Positions 19,042-28,795 are shown, counted from the first letter of the stretch. The stretch is DNA of 64,000 bases from Thalassospira sp. TSL5-1 (GCF_001907695.1 NZ_KV880640.1:124001-188000), one strand, 5' to 3'. Made by a program: numbers and translations. Notes: generated from the letters alone by a model not told the origin.

Positions 19042-19083
19042 TTTACGCGGGGGCTGGTTTCGAGAAAACCAGTACCGCGTAAA
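19042..19083 (-). promoter_or_regulatory. Bipartite stem-loop between binding-protein and permease genes
   Basis: Outer arms 19042-19050 (TTTACGCGG on +) and 19075-19083 pair over 9 bases; inner arms 19054-19060 (CTGGTTT) and 19066-19072 pair over 7 bases around a five-base loop. No T-run follows on the minus strand, so it is more likely an mRNA-stabilising or partial-attenuation element that raises binding-protein over permease expression. Confidence 0.65.
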
Positions 19084-19118
19084 GCTGTTGTTTTTTCTTG
19101 TGAGGTTTGTATTGCGGA

Positions 19119-20669
19119 TTATTTTTTAACCCCGACACCCCATAGGCGTGTGAAGCCGTTCCAGGTGCGATAGCCCTCGATATTGGCAGCGGTAACAGAA
19201 ACATCGATGCCGTTCGCCAGCATGAGCATCGGCACATCATGCAAGAACAGTTCGTGCAACTGATCAAACAGGGCCTGACGTTCGGGTCCATCGGGGGTTT
19301 GCAGTACGTCGTTTAGTAGGGCGATGGCTTTTGGATCATCCCAAATTGCACTGCCACGATCTTTTTTGGATGCTGTTACGGCGCTATAGGCCAGGGCCGG
19401 ATCGGCCCGGTTGGAATAATTAAAGGCGGAAAGCTGATATTTACCATTGCGAAAACGGTCAAGCTGGGTGGCCCATTCGAGAACTTCAATCCGGGCGTTG
19501 ATGCCGTTCATCTGCAACATTGCCTGCGAGATGATGGCAACATTTTCGTTGATGGGATTGCGCCGGTTGGTTTGAATGACGATTTCCTGACCCTTATATC
19601 CTGCCGCTTTCAAAAGGTCCGGGACATCTTGCGGGGCATAATCGATCCGTTTGTCCTGTATCGCATCATGATAAATGGAACGCGTTGCCACAAGCGACGC
19701 ATTGGGCGTGCCAAGGCCATTTGTTGCCGCATCCACGATTTGCGAAATATCAAGCGATTTGGCAATTGCCAGGCGCATTTCACGCGAAGACAGAACCGGG
19801 TCAGTGGTTTGCATCAACAGTGTGATCATTCCGCCATGCGGTTCGGCCACGACCTTAAAGGCTGGGTCGTCCATAAGGTTCTTGGCTTCGCTGGGCGGCA
19901 AATAGGGCAAAATATCAAGATCACCACTGCGCAGGGCCGCAACGGCGGTGGATTTATCGGGTGTTACGATCAAGTTGACATCATCAACCAAAACTTCTTT
20001 ACGCCCGGCATAGCCATCAACTTTCTCTCCGACCGGGTTATAGTCTTTGAATTTGGTCAGATGAATCCGTTCGCCACGTGTCCATTTGTCAAAAACAAAG
20101 GGGCCGGTGCCGATGGGGTGATCCCATGTGCCGTCTTTTGAGAAACTGTCGGGATGCATGATTGCCATACCGCCGCATTGCGACTGCGCGGTATATTTTA
20201 AAAACATCGCGTCGGGTTGGCTCAGGGAAATGACGACTGTTTGAGTATCCGGTGCATCAATTTTTTCAATCGCCGCCCCGCGCGAACCATCAAAAAATGA
20301 GGCGCAGTTGAAGGCTGGTGTGGTACGCAGCGTATCCAGGCTTTGTTTGACAATGGCGGCCGTAAGAGGTGCGCCATTATGAAAAACAACATCATCACGC
20401 AGGTGAAATGTGTAAGTGGTGCCGTTGTCCGAAACGTCCCAGCTTTTGGCCAGCATTGGTTTGATGTCGCCCCCCTCACCAAATGCAACCAACCCTTCAC
20501 CGACATTCATCATAACAGAATCTGATAGGGAATCACGGTTCACACCTGGTTCAGAACTGCGTAAATCGGCTGAAATCTGAACGTTGAGTGTTTGGGCATT
20601 AAGCGAGGACGCCCCGAACAGGACGGCTCCCGCAAGTGTCGCTTGGAACCAAAACGTAGTTTTTTTCAT
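19119..20669 (-). CDS. Peptide-type ABC transporter substrate-binding protein (family 5)
   Basis: Periplasmic binding protein of the second importer, about 516 residues. The ATG at 20669 gives a clear Sec signal peptide (MKKTTFWFQATLAGAVLFGA, cleavage near SLNAQ-T); the frame extends further upstream but has no reason to start there. Family 5 patterns include KPMLAKSWDVSDNGTTYTF, FHLRDDVVFHNGAPL and HPIGTGPFVFDKW. It is the first gene of the operon and lies behind the only long divergent intergenic region, which carries a perfect 9-base inverted repeat at 20697-20726. Ligand unknown; downstream hydrolases suggest a peptide-, amide- or lactam-like compound. Confidence 0.93.
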   Translation of the reverse strand: MKKTTFWFQATLAGAVLFGASSLNAQTLNVQISADLRSSEPGVNRDSLSDSVMMNVGEGLVAFGEGGDIKPMLAKSWDVSDNGTTYTFHLRDDVVFHNGAPLTAAIVKQSLDTLRTTPAFNCASFFDGSRGAAIEKIDAPDTQTVVISLSQPDAMFLKYTAQSQCGGMAIMHPDSFSKDGTWDHPIGTGPFVFDKWTRGERIHLTKFKDYNPVGEKVDGYAGRKEVLVDDVNLIVTPDKSTAVAALRSGDLDILPYLPPSEAKNLMDDPAFKVVAEPHGGMITLLMQTTDPVLSSREMRLAIAKSLDISQIVDAATNGLGTPNASLVATRSIYHDAIQDKRIDYAPQDVPDLLKAAGYKGQEIVIQTNRRNPINENVAIISQAMLQMNGINARIEVLEWATQLDRFRNGKYQLSAFNYSNRADPALAYSAVTASKKDRGSAIWDDPKAIALLNDVLQTPDGPERQALFDQLHELFLHDVPMLMLANGIDVSVTAANIEGYRTWNGFTRLWGVGVKK

Positions 20670-20696
20670 GAGGCCTCTCCGCTGATATGTTCTGAT

Positions 20697-20726
20697 TATT
20701 GTATTTAGATTGACCATAATACAATA
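20697..20726 (-). promoter_or_regulatory. Inverted repeat, candidate operator of the hydrolase/importer operon
   Basis: TATTGTATT (20697-20705) and AATACAATA (20718-20726) form perfect 9-base arms around 12 bases, centred about 43 bases upstream of the binding-protein start. Its AT-rich ATTGTAT half-sites resemble GntR-family operators, so the tandem-domain regulator encoded at 9933-10835 is the obvious candidate ligand; no binding is shown by sequence alone. Confidence 0.55.
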
Positions 20727-21049
20727 TTAAAACATCATACAGGTCAAACGAAAAATCAGATCGCACGTAATTTTGCCGATATGCGAGGTTAAAATTGCGA
20801 CACAAGACATGCACCTGCCTGGATAGTGGCAGGAAGATTGCGTGCAGACCGCGAGCAGGTGTGGTTTGTTTGATAATTTTTTTTGGATTTTTCATAGACT
20901 TTCCACTGCAGCTTTGTTGTGCCTTAGGCTGGGACAAAGAAACTGTTGTCCTGCGTAAACGTACTACAAAACTGTCGCAAATCTTCAGTTCGCGGATGTT
21001 CGCAGTTGATAAAGTCAATCATCATAAAAATTTCGGGGACTGGCTTCTC

Positions 21050-22303
21050 ATGACCCATTTTTCTGCGTTATCGCTTCTGAAAAATGCGCTGACCGGGCAT
21101 AAAAACTGGGAACCGCAATGGCCCGATAGCCAGCCCAAGGCGGAATACGATGTGATCATCGTTGGTGCCGGCGGGCATGGCCTGGGGGCGGCCTATTATC
21201 TGGCCAAGGAACACGGCATTACCAATGTTGCCGTGATCGACAAGGGCTGGCTGGGCGGCGGTAATACCGGGCGGAATACCACCATCATCCGGTCCAATTA
21301 CCTGTATGATGAAAGCGCGCGTTTATACGACCATGCCGTGGATTTGTGGGGCGGTCTTAGCCAGGAGCTGAACTACAACGTCATGTATTCCAATCGTGGC
21401 GTTTTGATGCTGGCGCATAATGTGCATGATGTTCAAAGTTTCAAACGCCACATCCATGCCAACCGCTTGAACGGGGTGGACAATACCTGGTTAACCCCAC
21501 AGGAGGCCAAGGAATATTGTCCGCCGCTGGATATTTCGGCATCCGCCCGTTTCCCGGTGATGGGGGCTGCCCTGCAACGCCGGGCCGGGACGGCCCGCCA
21601 TGATGCGGTGGCCTGGGGCTATGCCCGTGGGGCATCGATGCGCGGGGTGGATATTATTCAAAACTGCCCGGTCACGGCCATTCGCCGTGGCCCGGATGGC
21701 CGGGTGACGGGTGTTGAAACCGCGCGCGGTTTTATTGGCGCAAAAAAGGTCGCGGTTTCGGCCGCCGGTCATACCTCGGTCGTGATGGACAGCGCCGGGG
21801 TGCGCATGCCGCTGGAAAGCTATCCGTTGCAGGCCCTGGTATCCGAGCCGGTCAAACCGATTTTCCCCTGTGTTGTCATGTCCAACACGGTTCACGCCTA
21901 TATCAGCCAGTCGGACAAGGGCGAGTTGGTAATTGGCTCTGGCACGGACCAGTATACCAGCTATTCGCAACGAGGCGGTTTGCCGCTGATTGAGCATACG
22001 GTGGCGGCGATTTGCGAAATTTTCCCGATTTTCAACCGCATGCGCATGTTGCGCAAATGGGGCGGGATTGTTGATGTGACGCCGGACCGTTCGGCCATTC
22101 TGGGTAAAACCCCGGTGCCGGGCCTGTATGTGAATTGCGGCTGGGGTACGGGCGGTTTCAAGGCAACGCCGGGTGCGGCCCATATGCTGGCCTGGACGGT
22201 GGCAAAGGACGAACCCCATGCCATCAATGCGCCTTTCACCCTTGAGCGTTTCGCCACCGGCCGTCTGATCGACGAAGCCGCAGCTGCCGCCGTTGCCCAT
22301 TAA
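21050..22303 (+). CDS. soxB: Sarcosine oxidase subunit beta
   Basis: Catalytic flavoprotein subunit of heterotetrameric sarcosine oxidase, which oxidises sarcosine to glycine with tetrahydrofolate as one-carbon acceptor. The 417 residues have the dinucleotide-binding motif [18 protein letters not shown], the [16 protein letters not shown] substrate-site segment and the C-terminal [17 protein letters not shown] typical of SoxB. The frame is open back to 20795, but the ATG at 21050 ([16 protein letters not shown]) gives exactly the usual family length and N-terminus. It heads the complete soxBDAG set and supplies the last step of the betaine pathway encoded at 26234-33444. Confidence 0.96.
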   Translation: MTHFSALSLLKNALTGHKNWEPQWPDSQPKAEYDVIIVGAGGHGLGAAYYLAKEHGITNVAVIDKGWLGGGNTGRNTTIIRSNYLYDESARLYDHAVDLWGGLSQELNYNVMYSNRGVLMLAHNVHDVQSFKRHIHANRLNGVDNTWLTPQEAKEYCPPLDISASARFPVMGAALQRRAGTARHDAVAWGYARGASMRGVDIIQNCPVTAIRRGPDGRVTGVETARGFIGAKKVAVSAAGHTSVVMDSAGVRMPLESYPLQALVSEPVKPIFPCVVMSNTVHAYISQSDKGELVIGSGTDQYTSYSQRGGLPLIEHTVAAICEIFPIFNRMRMLRKWGGIVDVTPDRSAILGKTPVPGLYVNCGWGTGGFKATPGAAHMLAWTVAKDEPHAINAPFTLERFATGRLIDEAAAAAVAH

Positions 22304-22314
22304 GGAGAGCGCAG

Positions 22315-22620
22315 ATGTTGCTGATCCACTGCCCCTATTGCCAGCAGACCCTGCCGGAGCTTGAATTTACCTATGCCGGGCAGGCGCATGTTGCGCGGCC
22401 CGATGTGGCCAACAAACAGATAAGCGATGAAGAATGGCGCGATTTCCTGTTTATCCGCAGCAATGTCAAAGGGCCGCATTATGAACGCTGGCGTCATGTA
22501 CATGGCTGCGGGCTGTTTTTCAATGCGGTGCGTGACACCGTAAGCGACCGTTTCCTGATTACCTATAAAGTTGGCGAAACCCGCCCTGAATTATCCGATC
22601 TGCTGGAGAAATCGGAATGA
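22315..22620 (+). CDS. soxD: Sarcosine oxidase subunit delta
   Basis: Small zinc-binding subunit of heterotetrameric sarcosine oxidase, 101 residues. Likely zinc ligands are the Cys pair in IHCPYCQQTLPE and the His/Cys of HVHGCGLFFN; the core RPDVANKQISDEEWRDFLFIR is characteristic of the family. The ribosome binding site AAGGAGAG lies just upstream, 12 bases after soxB. Its stop overlaps the soxA start by four bases (ATGA). Confidence 0.95.
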   Translation: MLLIHCPYCQQTLPELEFTYAGQAHVARPDVANKQISDEEWRDFLFIRSNVKGPHYERWRHVHGCGLFFNAVRDTVSDRFLITYKVGETRPELSDLLEKSE

Positions 22621-25610
22621 GCAGCTTTCGCGTTCCCGGACGAGGCCGGATTGACCACCAAAGCCCGGTTGAATTCAGTTTCGACGGTAAAAGAATTACC
22701 GGTGTTAAGGGCGATACCGTTGCATCGGCCCTGCTGGCGAATGGCATTCATTTGATGGGCCGGTCGTTTAAATATCACCGTCCGCGGGGTCCGGTTTCTG
22801 CCGGGTCGGAAGAACCCAATGCCCTGATGGGCACGCGGCGTGGCCCCGGCCGGTTCGAGCCCAATACCCGTGCGACCGTGCAGGAAATCTGGCACGGGCT
22901 GGAAGCCACCAGCCAGAACCGATATCCCAGCCTTGAATTCGATGTTGGGGCGGTCAATGACCGGGCCTATATGCTGTTTTCGGCCGGGTTTTATTACAAA
23001 ACCTTTATGTGGCCGAAATCCTTCTGGGACAAGGTCTATGAACCTTTCATCCGGGCGGCGGCGGGGCTTGGCGTTTCGCCGACCGAAAATGACCCGGATC
23101 ACTACGCATCGCGCTATCTGCATACCGATGTGCTGGTGATCGGGGCCGGGCCTGCCGGTTTGGCATCCGCCCTGGCATCGGCGCGGGCCGGGTTGCGGGT
23201 AACACTGGTGGATGAAAACACCGAGGCAGGGGGAACGCTGCTAAGCGAACCGCAGGCGGTGCTTGATGGAACCCCGGCCTGGGACTGGGTTGAAAAGGCA
23301 GTGGCAGAGCTGACATCGCTGGGCGCACGGGTGATGACCCGGACAACGGCGATTGGCTATTATCACCAGAATATGGTCGCCCTGTGTGAAAAGCTGACGG
23401 ATCATTTACCGGCACCAGCCGCCAATATGCCGCGCGAACGCCTGTGGCGTGTGCGGGCAGGACAGGTCATTCTGGCACAGGGTGCGCTGGAAAAACCGCT
23501 GGTTTTTGATGGCAATGACCGCCCCGGTGTGATGCTGGCCGGGTCCGCCCAAACATACCTGAACCGCTATGGCGTGCGGGTGGGCGATACGGCCGTTATC
23601 GTGACCAGCCATGACAGTGCCTGGTATGCCGCCTTTGACCTGGCCGATGCGGGAACGAAAATTCAGGCGATTGTCGATACCCGCGCCAACCCGGATGCCG
23701 CCCTGCTGGAAGGGGCGAAATCGCGCTCCATTCGTGTTCTCGCCGGTTATACGGCAACCCGTACCGAAGGCCGCTTGCGGGTCAAATCGGTGCGTGTGAA
23801 CCCGGTTTCCAATGGCAAGGTCGGTGCGCCCGAAACACTGGCATGTGACTGTTTGCTGATGTCGGGGGGCTGGACGCCGTCGCTGCATCTGTTTTCCCAT
23901 ACCAAAGGGTCGCTGGCCTGGGATGACGAAAAACAGACCTTCCTGCCGGATCGCAAAACCGAAGATTGTGAAATTGCCGGGGCAGGGCGCGGGTTGTGGG
24001 GCATTGGTGCCGCCATGAATGATGGTGCGGAAATGGGCGCACTTGTCGCCCGTCATTTGGGCCGGGATGCGGTTGCCGCAACTTATGATGTGGCATCGGA
24101 TCGCCCAGGTACCGGGGTAAGCCACAAGGAATTGCCGACCGACCTTAATCCGGGCAAGGCCCGCGCCTTTGTCGATTATCAGAACGATGTGACGGCCAAG
24201 GATTTGCGCCTGGCGGTTCGAGAAGGCATGCACTCGATCGAGCATGTCAAACGCTATACCACCAACGGTATGGCGACCGACCAAGGCAAAATGTCCAATA
24301 TCAACGGGTTGAACATTGCCGCCGATGCCCTTGGCAAACCGCAACCCAAGGTTGGTTTGACGACCTTCCGCCCGCCTTATACCCCCACAACTTTCGGGGC
24401 GTTTGTCGGCTATCATAAGGGGGATCATTTTGATGTAACCCGCAAAACACCGATTGATAGCTGGGCGGAGGAAAATGGCGCGGTGTTTGAGCCTGTCAGC
24501 ATGTGGAGACGGGCGTGGTATTTCCCCAAGGATGGCGAGGATATGGATGCCGCCGTTTCGCGGGAGTGCCGGGCAACACGGGCCAGCCTTGGCATGTTTG
24601 ATGCCTCCACGCTGGGCAAGATCGAAGTTGTCGGGCCGGATGCAGTGGAATTTATGAACCGCATGTATACCAACCCCTGGACCAAACTGGCACCGGGCCG
24701 CACCCGATATGGTCTGTTGCTGGGGGATGACGGTTTTATTCGCGATGACGGCGTTATTGGCCGCCTGAGCGAGGATCGCTTCCATGTCACCACCACAACG
24801 GGCGGGGCTGCCCGTGTGCTGAACATGATGGAAGATTACTTGCAAACCGAATGGCCGGACCTTGATGTTTGGCTGACCTCGACGACGGAGCAATGGGCGA
24901 CCATCGCCCTGAACGGGCCAAATGCCCGAAAATTGCTGGAACCGCTGGTGGAGGGGCTTGATATTTCCGCTGACGCCTTCCCGCATATGTCGATTGCCGA
25001 ATGCAAGGTCGCTGGCTTACCCGCACGTCTGTTTCGCGTCAGCTTTACCGGCGAGTTGGGATTTGAAGTGAACGTGCCGGCGGCGCATGGGCGTGAATTG
25101 TGGGAGATCCTGTGGGAAGCAGGCCAGCAATACGATATTTGCCCCTATGGCACCGAAACCATGCACGTTTTGCGCGCCGAAAAGGGGTATATCATTGTTG
25201 GCCAGGATACGGACGGCACGGTAACACCCTATGATGCCGGTATTTCCTGGGCGATTGGCAAATCAAAACCCGATTTTGTCGGCAAACGCGGGCTGGAACG
25301 CCCTGACCTGGTGGCAAAAGGGCGCAAACAGCTTGTCGGCCTTTTGAGCCGTGATGGAAAAACCAAACTGGAAGAAGGCGCGCAAATTGTGCTGGATCCC
25401 AATCAGCCCATTCCGATGAAAATGGTCGGTCATGTGACGTCTTCCTATCACAGTGATGCTGCGGGCCGCCCGATTGCCTTTGCCCTGGTTGAAGGCGGGC
25501 ATGACAAGTTGGGCGATACCATTTACATCCCCATGCCCGAAGGCGTGATCGCGGCGGAAGTCACCGGGACCGTGTTTTACGACCCCGAAGGCGCACGGCT
25601 GAAACTTTAA
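22617..25610 (+). CDS. soxA: Sarcosine oxidase subunit alpha
   Basis: Large subunit of heterotetrameric sarcosine oxidase, 997 residues. The N-terminal region resembles a ferredoxin-like fold (VEFSFDGKRITGVKGDTVAS). Then comes an NAD/FAD-binding domain with VLVIGAGPAGLASALASARA. The C-terminal third is a GcvT-like folate-binding domain, ending in the typical GHVTSSYHSDAAGRPIAFAL region, where the methylene group is passed to tetrahydrofolate to give 5,10-methylene-THF instead of free formaldehyde. It is cytoplasmic and assembles with SoxB, SoxD and SoxG encoded on both sides. Confidence 0.96.
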   Translation: MSSFRVPGRGRIDHQSPVEFSFDGKRITGVKGDTVASALLANGIHLMGRSFKYHRPRGPVSAGSEEPNALMGTRRGPGRFEPNTRATVQEIWHGLEATSQNRYPSLEFDVGAVNDRAYMLFSAGFYYKTFMWPKSFWDKVYEPFIRAAAGLGVSPTENDPDHYASRYLHTDVLVIGAGPAGLASALASARAGLRVTLVDENTEAGGTLLSEPQAVLDGTPAWDWVEKAVAELTSLGARVMTRTTAIGYYHQNMVALCEKLTDHLPAPAANMPRERLWRVRAGQVILAQGALEKPLVFDGNDRPGVMLAGSAQTYLNRYGVRVGDTAVIVTSHDSAWYAAFDLADAGTKIQAIVDTRANPDAALLEGAKSRSIRVLAGYTATRTEGRLRVKSVRVNPVSNGKVGAPETLACDCLLMSGGWTPSLHLFSHTKGSLAWDDEKQTFLPDRKTEDCEIAGAGRGLWGIGAAMNDGAEMGALVARHLGRDAVAATYDVASDRPGTGVSHKELPTDLNPGKARAFVDYQNDVTAKDLRLAVREGMHSIEHVKRYTTNGMATDQGKMSNINGLNIAADALGKPQPKVGLTTFRPPYTPTTFGAFVGYHKGDHFDVTRKTPIDSWAEENGAVFEPVSMWRRAWYFPKDGEDMDAAVSRECRATRASLGMFDASTLGKIEVVGPDAVEFMNRMYTNPWTKLAPGRTRYGLLLGDDGFIRDDGVIGRLSEDRFHVTTTTGGAARVLNMMEDYLQTEWPDLDVWLTSTTEQWATIALNGPNARKLLEPLVEGLDISADAFPHMSIAECKVAGLPARLFRVSFTGELGFEVNVPAAHGRELWEILWEAGQQYDICPYGTETMHVLRAEKGYIIVGQDTDGTVTPYDAGISWAIGKSKPDFVGKRGLERPDLVAKGRKQLVGLLSRDGKTKLEEGAQIVLDPNQPIPMKMVGHVTSSYHSDAAGRPIAFALVEGGHDKLGDTIYIPMPEGVIAAEVTGTVFYDPEGARLKL

Positions 25611-25625
25611 CGCGGAGACGACAGG

Positions 25626-26174
25626 ATGACAGTATTGACACATGCCTTCACGCCGGGTCCGCTTGTAACAGGCAAGGCCGTTTCGGTTGGTTTGATGGGC
25701 CCGATGGGCCGGTTTTCGCTACGTTTGCGTCAGGCAGGGCTGGCGGCCATGTCGGTGGCGATTGGGTTGGAAATGCCAACGCGCATTGGTGCGCGTGCGC
25801 AAAATGCAAGTCGCGAAATCATTTGTCTTGGCCCGGATGAATGGTGTTTGCAGGCAAGAGCGGTCGAAGCCACAGATATTATGGATGCTTGTGCCACGAT
25901 TTATGCGACCACACCTCATAGTTTAACCGATATTTCCGCCCGTGAAATAACGGTTTTGATCGAGGGACCAGCGGCGAGCGACCTTCTGACAATCGGTTGC
26001 CCGCGCGACCTGGATAAAATTGCGCCGGGAGAGGGATGCCGAACTGTTTTTGAAGGTATTTCAATTGTGTTGTGGCGGGACGGCGAACATCGTTTTCGGC
26101 TGGATGTGTGGCGGTCTTTTGCCCCGCACTTAATCGGTTTACTGGAAATAGGGGCGCAGGAATTTAACCCGTGA
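25626..26174 (+). CDS. soxG: Sarcosine oxidase subunit gamma
   Basis: Small subunit of the sarcosine oxidase heterotetramer, 182 residues, related to the folate-binding half of GcvT. Recognised by position after soxA and by segments such as CLGPDEWCLQA, PHSLTDISAREITVLIEGP and the C-terminal WRDGEHRFRLDVWRSFAPHL. The frame opens with ATG at 25626, 15 bases after soxA and preceded by GGAGACGACAGG. A terminator-like stem-loop follows before the convergent dimethylglycine dehydrogenase-like gene. Confidence 0.92.
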   Translation: MTVLTHAFTPGPLVTGKAVSVGLMGPMGRFSLRLRQAGLAAMSVAIGLEMPTRIGARAQNASREIICLGPDEWCLQARAVEATDIMDACATIYATTPHSLTDISAREITVLIEGPAASDLLTIGCPRDLDKIAPGEGCRTVFEGISIVLWRDGEHRFRLDVWRSFAPHLIGLLEIGAQEFNP

Positions 26175-26184
26175 AAGAGCAAAT

Positions 26185-26217
26185 GGGGCGGACCGAACAG
26201 GCCGCCCCGTTTGTTTG
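26185..26217 (+). terminator. Terminator between convergent soxG and the dimethylglycine dehydrogenase-like gene
   Basis: Arms 26185-26191 (GGGGCGG) plus CC at 26193-26194 pair with 26200-26208, with one bulged A and loop GAACA; GTTTGTTTGTAT follows. It serves the sox operon. Confidence 0.8.
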
Positions 26218-26233
26218 TATATTGTTGCTGTGG

Positions 26234-28795
26234 CTAACTGCGTGGTTTTGTGTTTTCCGCGTCATAAAGCGGTTTGTAGCCAATACCAGCGACTTCAACC
26301 GGATAGATTTCGTCAAAATACGAAATATTGAGTTTGCGGCCTTCCTGGCAATAGGCGTGTGGCAGATAAGCCAGCGCAATGTTTTTGCCAATGCTGGGGC
26401 CATAGGCAATGGATGTGGTATAGGATCGGCGGCCCAACTCGTCGATCAGGGTTTCACCTGTTTCCGGGTCCATGACCGGAAGCGAGCCCAACGGGTAACG
26501 AGCAACGCCCTGATTATCGACATTATCGGTCATAATAAGGGTGCACAGCATGGCCGGCTGATGGTCGCGTTCGCGATATTCGGCATGCTTGGCCTTGCCA
26601 CGGAAATCCGCTTCCTTGACCTTGGGACGGGCCAGATTGGCTTCATAAAGGTTGTATTGCGTGATCAGATCGGCGTTTTGCAAACGCAGCGATTTTTCCA
26701 GGCGGCGCGAATTGGCATAGGTTTCAACGCCAACCGCAATAACACCGGTTGAACGCAGCGCATCCCAGACATCCAGTCCGTCTTCATAACGCATATGAAG
26801 TTCCCAGCCTTGTTCCCCAACATAGGAAATGCGAAATGCGGTAACGGTTTTACCGGCAATTTTGATTTGGCGAATGGCGGCAAACGGGAAGTTTTCCAGG
26901 CTCAGCGCATCGGGGTTGTCGACCACATTTTGCAGGTTTTCACGTGCATTCGGGCCCCAGATGCCGACAGTCGTGTATTTTTCGGTGACATCGGTGATGG
27001 TCACGTCAAAGCCCTTATCCTCGGCAACGCGGCGCATATAGATCAAATCGCGCGGGCCGGCATCGGCCCCGTTAACCAGGCGGCAGCGGTCTTCCATGCG
27101 GAACACGGTAAAGTCGGCCCGGACATTGCCTTCATCATCGAGCATATGGGTATAAATACCCTTGCCGATATTGTTATCCCCACCAACCTTGGCAACACAC
27201 AGCCATTCCATCAGGGCGACGTGATCGGGGCCTTCAATGTCGGTCATGTGGAAATGCGACAGGTTGATGATGCCGCAATCCGCACTCATTTCCAGCTGTT
27301 CGGCGTTGGATACGCGCCAGAAATGGCGGGTGTCCCATTCGTTTTCACGCACGGGAACCTGATCGGCGTATTTTTCCAGCAGATGTTCGTTGGCGGCGTA
27401 ACCATGCGCACGTTCCCAGCCGCCCAGTTCCATGAAATAGCCACCCAGTTCGACTTCGCGTTCGTAAAACGGCGAACGGCGAATACCGCGTGCATTGGCA
27501 AAGGGTTCGCGCGGGTGGATCGGTGGATTGTAAATTTTTTTTGCGGTTTCCCAGCACCGGTCATAAATATATTGTTCACTCAGCTGGAAATCGTTGAAAC
27601 GGCTGTAGTCAATGGCGTGATGATCAATATGGGTGCGGTCATGTGTCATCCAGTCTGCCAGCAGTTTACCCATACCCGGCCCGTCCTTGATCCAGATGCC
27701 GACCGCATACCACAAACCGCGCAGTTTGCGGCTTTCCCCTATAGATGGACCGCCATCAATCGATGTCTGCAACAGGCCATTAAAGGAATGGCTTTCGTTA
27801 AAGCCCAGTTCAGTCAGGATCGGGGTCAGTTCCATTGCCCGTTCCAGCGGCTCGATCACGTCCTCAAGCTCCAGATCGCGCTGGGAGGGCGAAAGACGCG
27901 CCTGGTGTTTTTCAAGTAGTTCGCGCGGATGCACCAGGCGGGGATTTTCCTCGTAATAATAACCCCATTCGATCTGGCCGCCTTCGGTGCTTTTGGGGTC
28001 GCCGGTATCGCGCATATAGGCCGAATTGCCCTGATCCCGCAAAAGCGGCATGCCGATTTCAACACCCGTACCTTCAAATGCGTTATACGGTCCGAAAAAG
28101 GTTAGCGGATGGTCCACCGGCATAACCGGCAGGTCTTCACCGGCCAGTTCGGCAATCAGACGGCCCCAAAGCCCTGCACAAACAACCACATAATCGGCCA
28201 TGATGGTGCCGCGTTCGGTACGTACACCGGTGATGCGGCCATTCTCGCTGGTTAGTTCCAGCGCCGATGTATTGCCAAATGCCTGCAGCTTGCCTGTGGC
28301 AATCGCCTGATCGACCAGTTTGCCCGCCACGGTTTGCGACCGCGGGGTGACAAGGCCTGCATCGGGGTCCCACATCGCACCCTGGATCATGTCTTCTTCA
28401 AGCAGCGGGAATTTTTCCTTGGCTTCGGCGGCATTGATGATTTTGACATTGGTGCCAAAGGCCTTGCCGGAATCAACCCGGCGTTTGAGTTCCGCCATGC
28501 GTTCATCATCGCCAACGCGGGCCACTTCCAGGCCGCCGATGCGGGCATAATGCCCCATCTTTTCATAGAAATTCATCGAATACATGGTCGTCCAGCAGGA
28601 CAGCAGGTCATGGCTGGTGGCAAAGCAGAAATCCGAGGCATGTGCCGTCGAGCCAATGTCGGTCGGGATGCCGGATTTGTCGATGCCGACAATATCGTCC
28701 CAGCCATTTTCAATCATATGATGCACCACCGAGGCGCCTACGATGCCGCCGAGGCCAACGATGACAACTTTTGCCTTCTCTGGAAATGCGGCCAT
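26234..28795 (-). CDS. Dimethylglycine dehydrogenase-like FAD/folate oxidoreductase
   Basis: Large flavoprotein (853 residues) of the dimethylglycine/sarcosine dehydrogenase family. The N-terminal half binds FAD (VVIVGLGGIVGASVVHHMIE) and carries the STAHASDF motif in which His 52 is the likely covalent FAD attachment site. The C-terminal half is a GcvT-like folate domain with FRISYVGEQGWELHM. The family demethylates N-methyl amines and passes the carbon to tetrahydrofolate. Located between betaine monooxygenase and sarcosine oxidase genes, it most likely converts dimethylglycine to sarcosine, replacing the DgcAB enzyme used in Pseudomonas. Related enzymes act on other N-methylated amino acids, so specificity is inferred from context. 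Confidence 0.88.
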   Translation of the reverse strand: MAAFPEKAKVVIVGLGGIVGASVVHHMIENGWDDIVGIDKSGIPTDIGSTAHASDFCFATSHDLLSCWTTMYSMNFYEKMGHYARIGGLEVARVGDDERMAELKRRVDSGKAFGTNVKIINAAEAKEKFPLLEEDMIQGAMWDPDAGLVTPRSQTVAGKLVDQAIATGKLQAFGNTSALELTSENGRITGVRTERGTIMADYVVVCAGLWGRLIAELAGEDLPVMPVDHPLTFFGPYNAFEGTGVEIGMPLLRDQGNSAYMRDTGDPKSTEGGQIEWGYYYEENPRLVHPRELLEKHQARLSPSQRDLELEDVIEPLERAMELTPILTELGFNESHSFNGLLQTSIDGGPSIGESRKLRGLWYAVGIWIKDGPGMGKLLADWMTHDRTHIDHHAIDYSRFNDFQLSEQYIYDRCWETAKKIYNPPIHPREPFANARGIRRSPFYEREVELGGYFMELGGWERAHGYAANEHLLEKYADQVPVRENEWDTRHFWRVSNAEQLEMSADCGIINLSHFHMTDIEGPDHVALMEWLCVAKVGGDNNIGKGIYTHMLDDEGNVRADFTVFRMEDRCRLVNGADAGPRDLIYMRRVAEDKGFDVTITDVTEKYTTVGIWGPNARENLQNVVDNPDALSLENFPFAAIRQIKIAGKTVTAFRISYVGEQGWELHMRYEDGLDVWDALRSTGVIAVGVETYANSRRLEKSLRLQNADLITQYNLYEANLARPKVKEADFRGKAKHAEYRERDHQPAMLCTLIMTDNVDNQGVARYPLGSLPVMDPETGETLIDELGRRSYTTSIAYGPSIGKNIALAYLPHAYCQEGRKLNISYFDEIYPVEVAGIGYKPLYDAENTKPRS

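Noticed and set aside
20795-21049. N-terminal extension of SoxB by 85 codons
   Set aside because: The extension is Cys-rich and matches no SoxB; the ATG at 21050 gives the normal 417-residue protein. The stretch is better read as promoter region.
23406-24986. Minus-strand open frame of 526 codons
   Set aside because: Shadow of soxA, which shows full sarcosine oxidase alpha-subunit motifs in the other direction.
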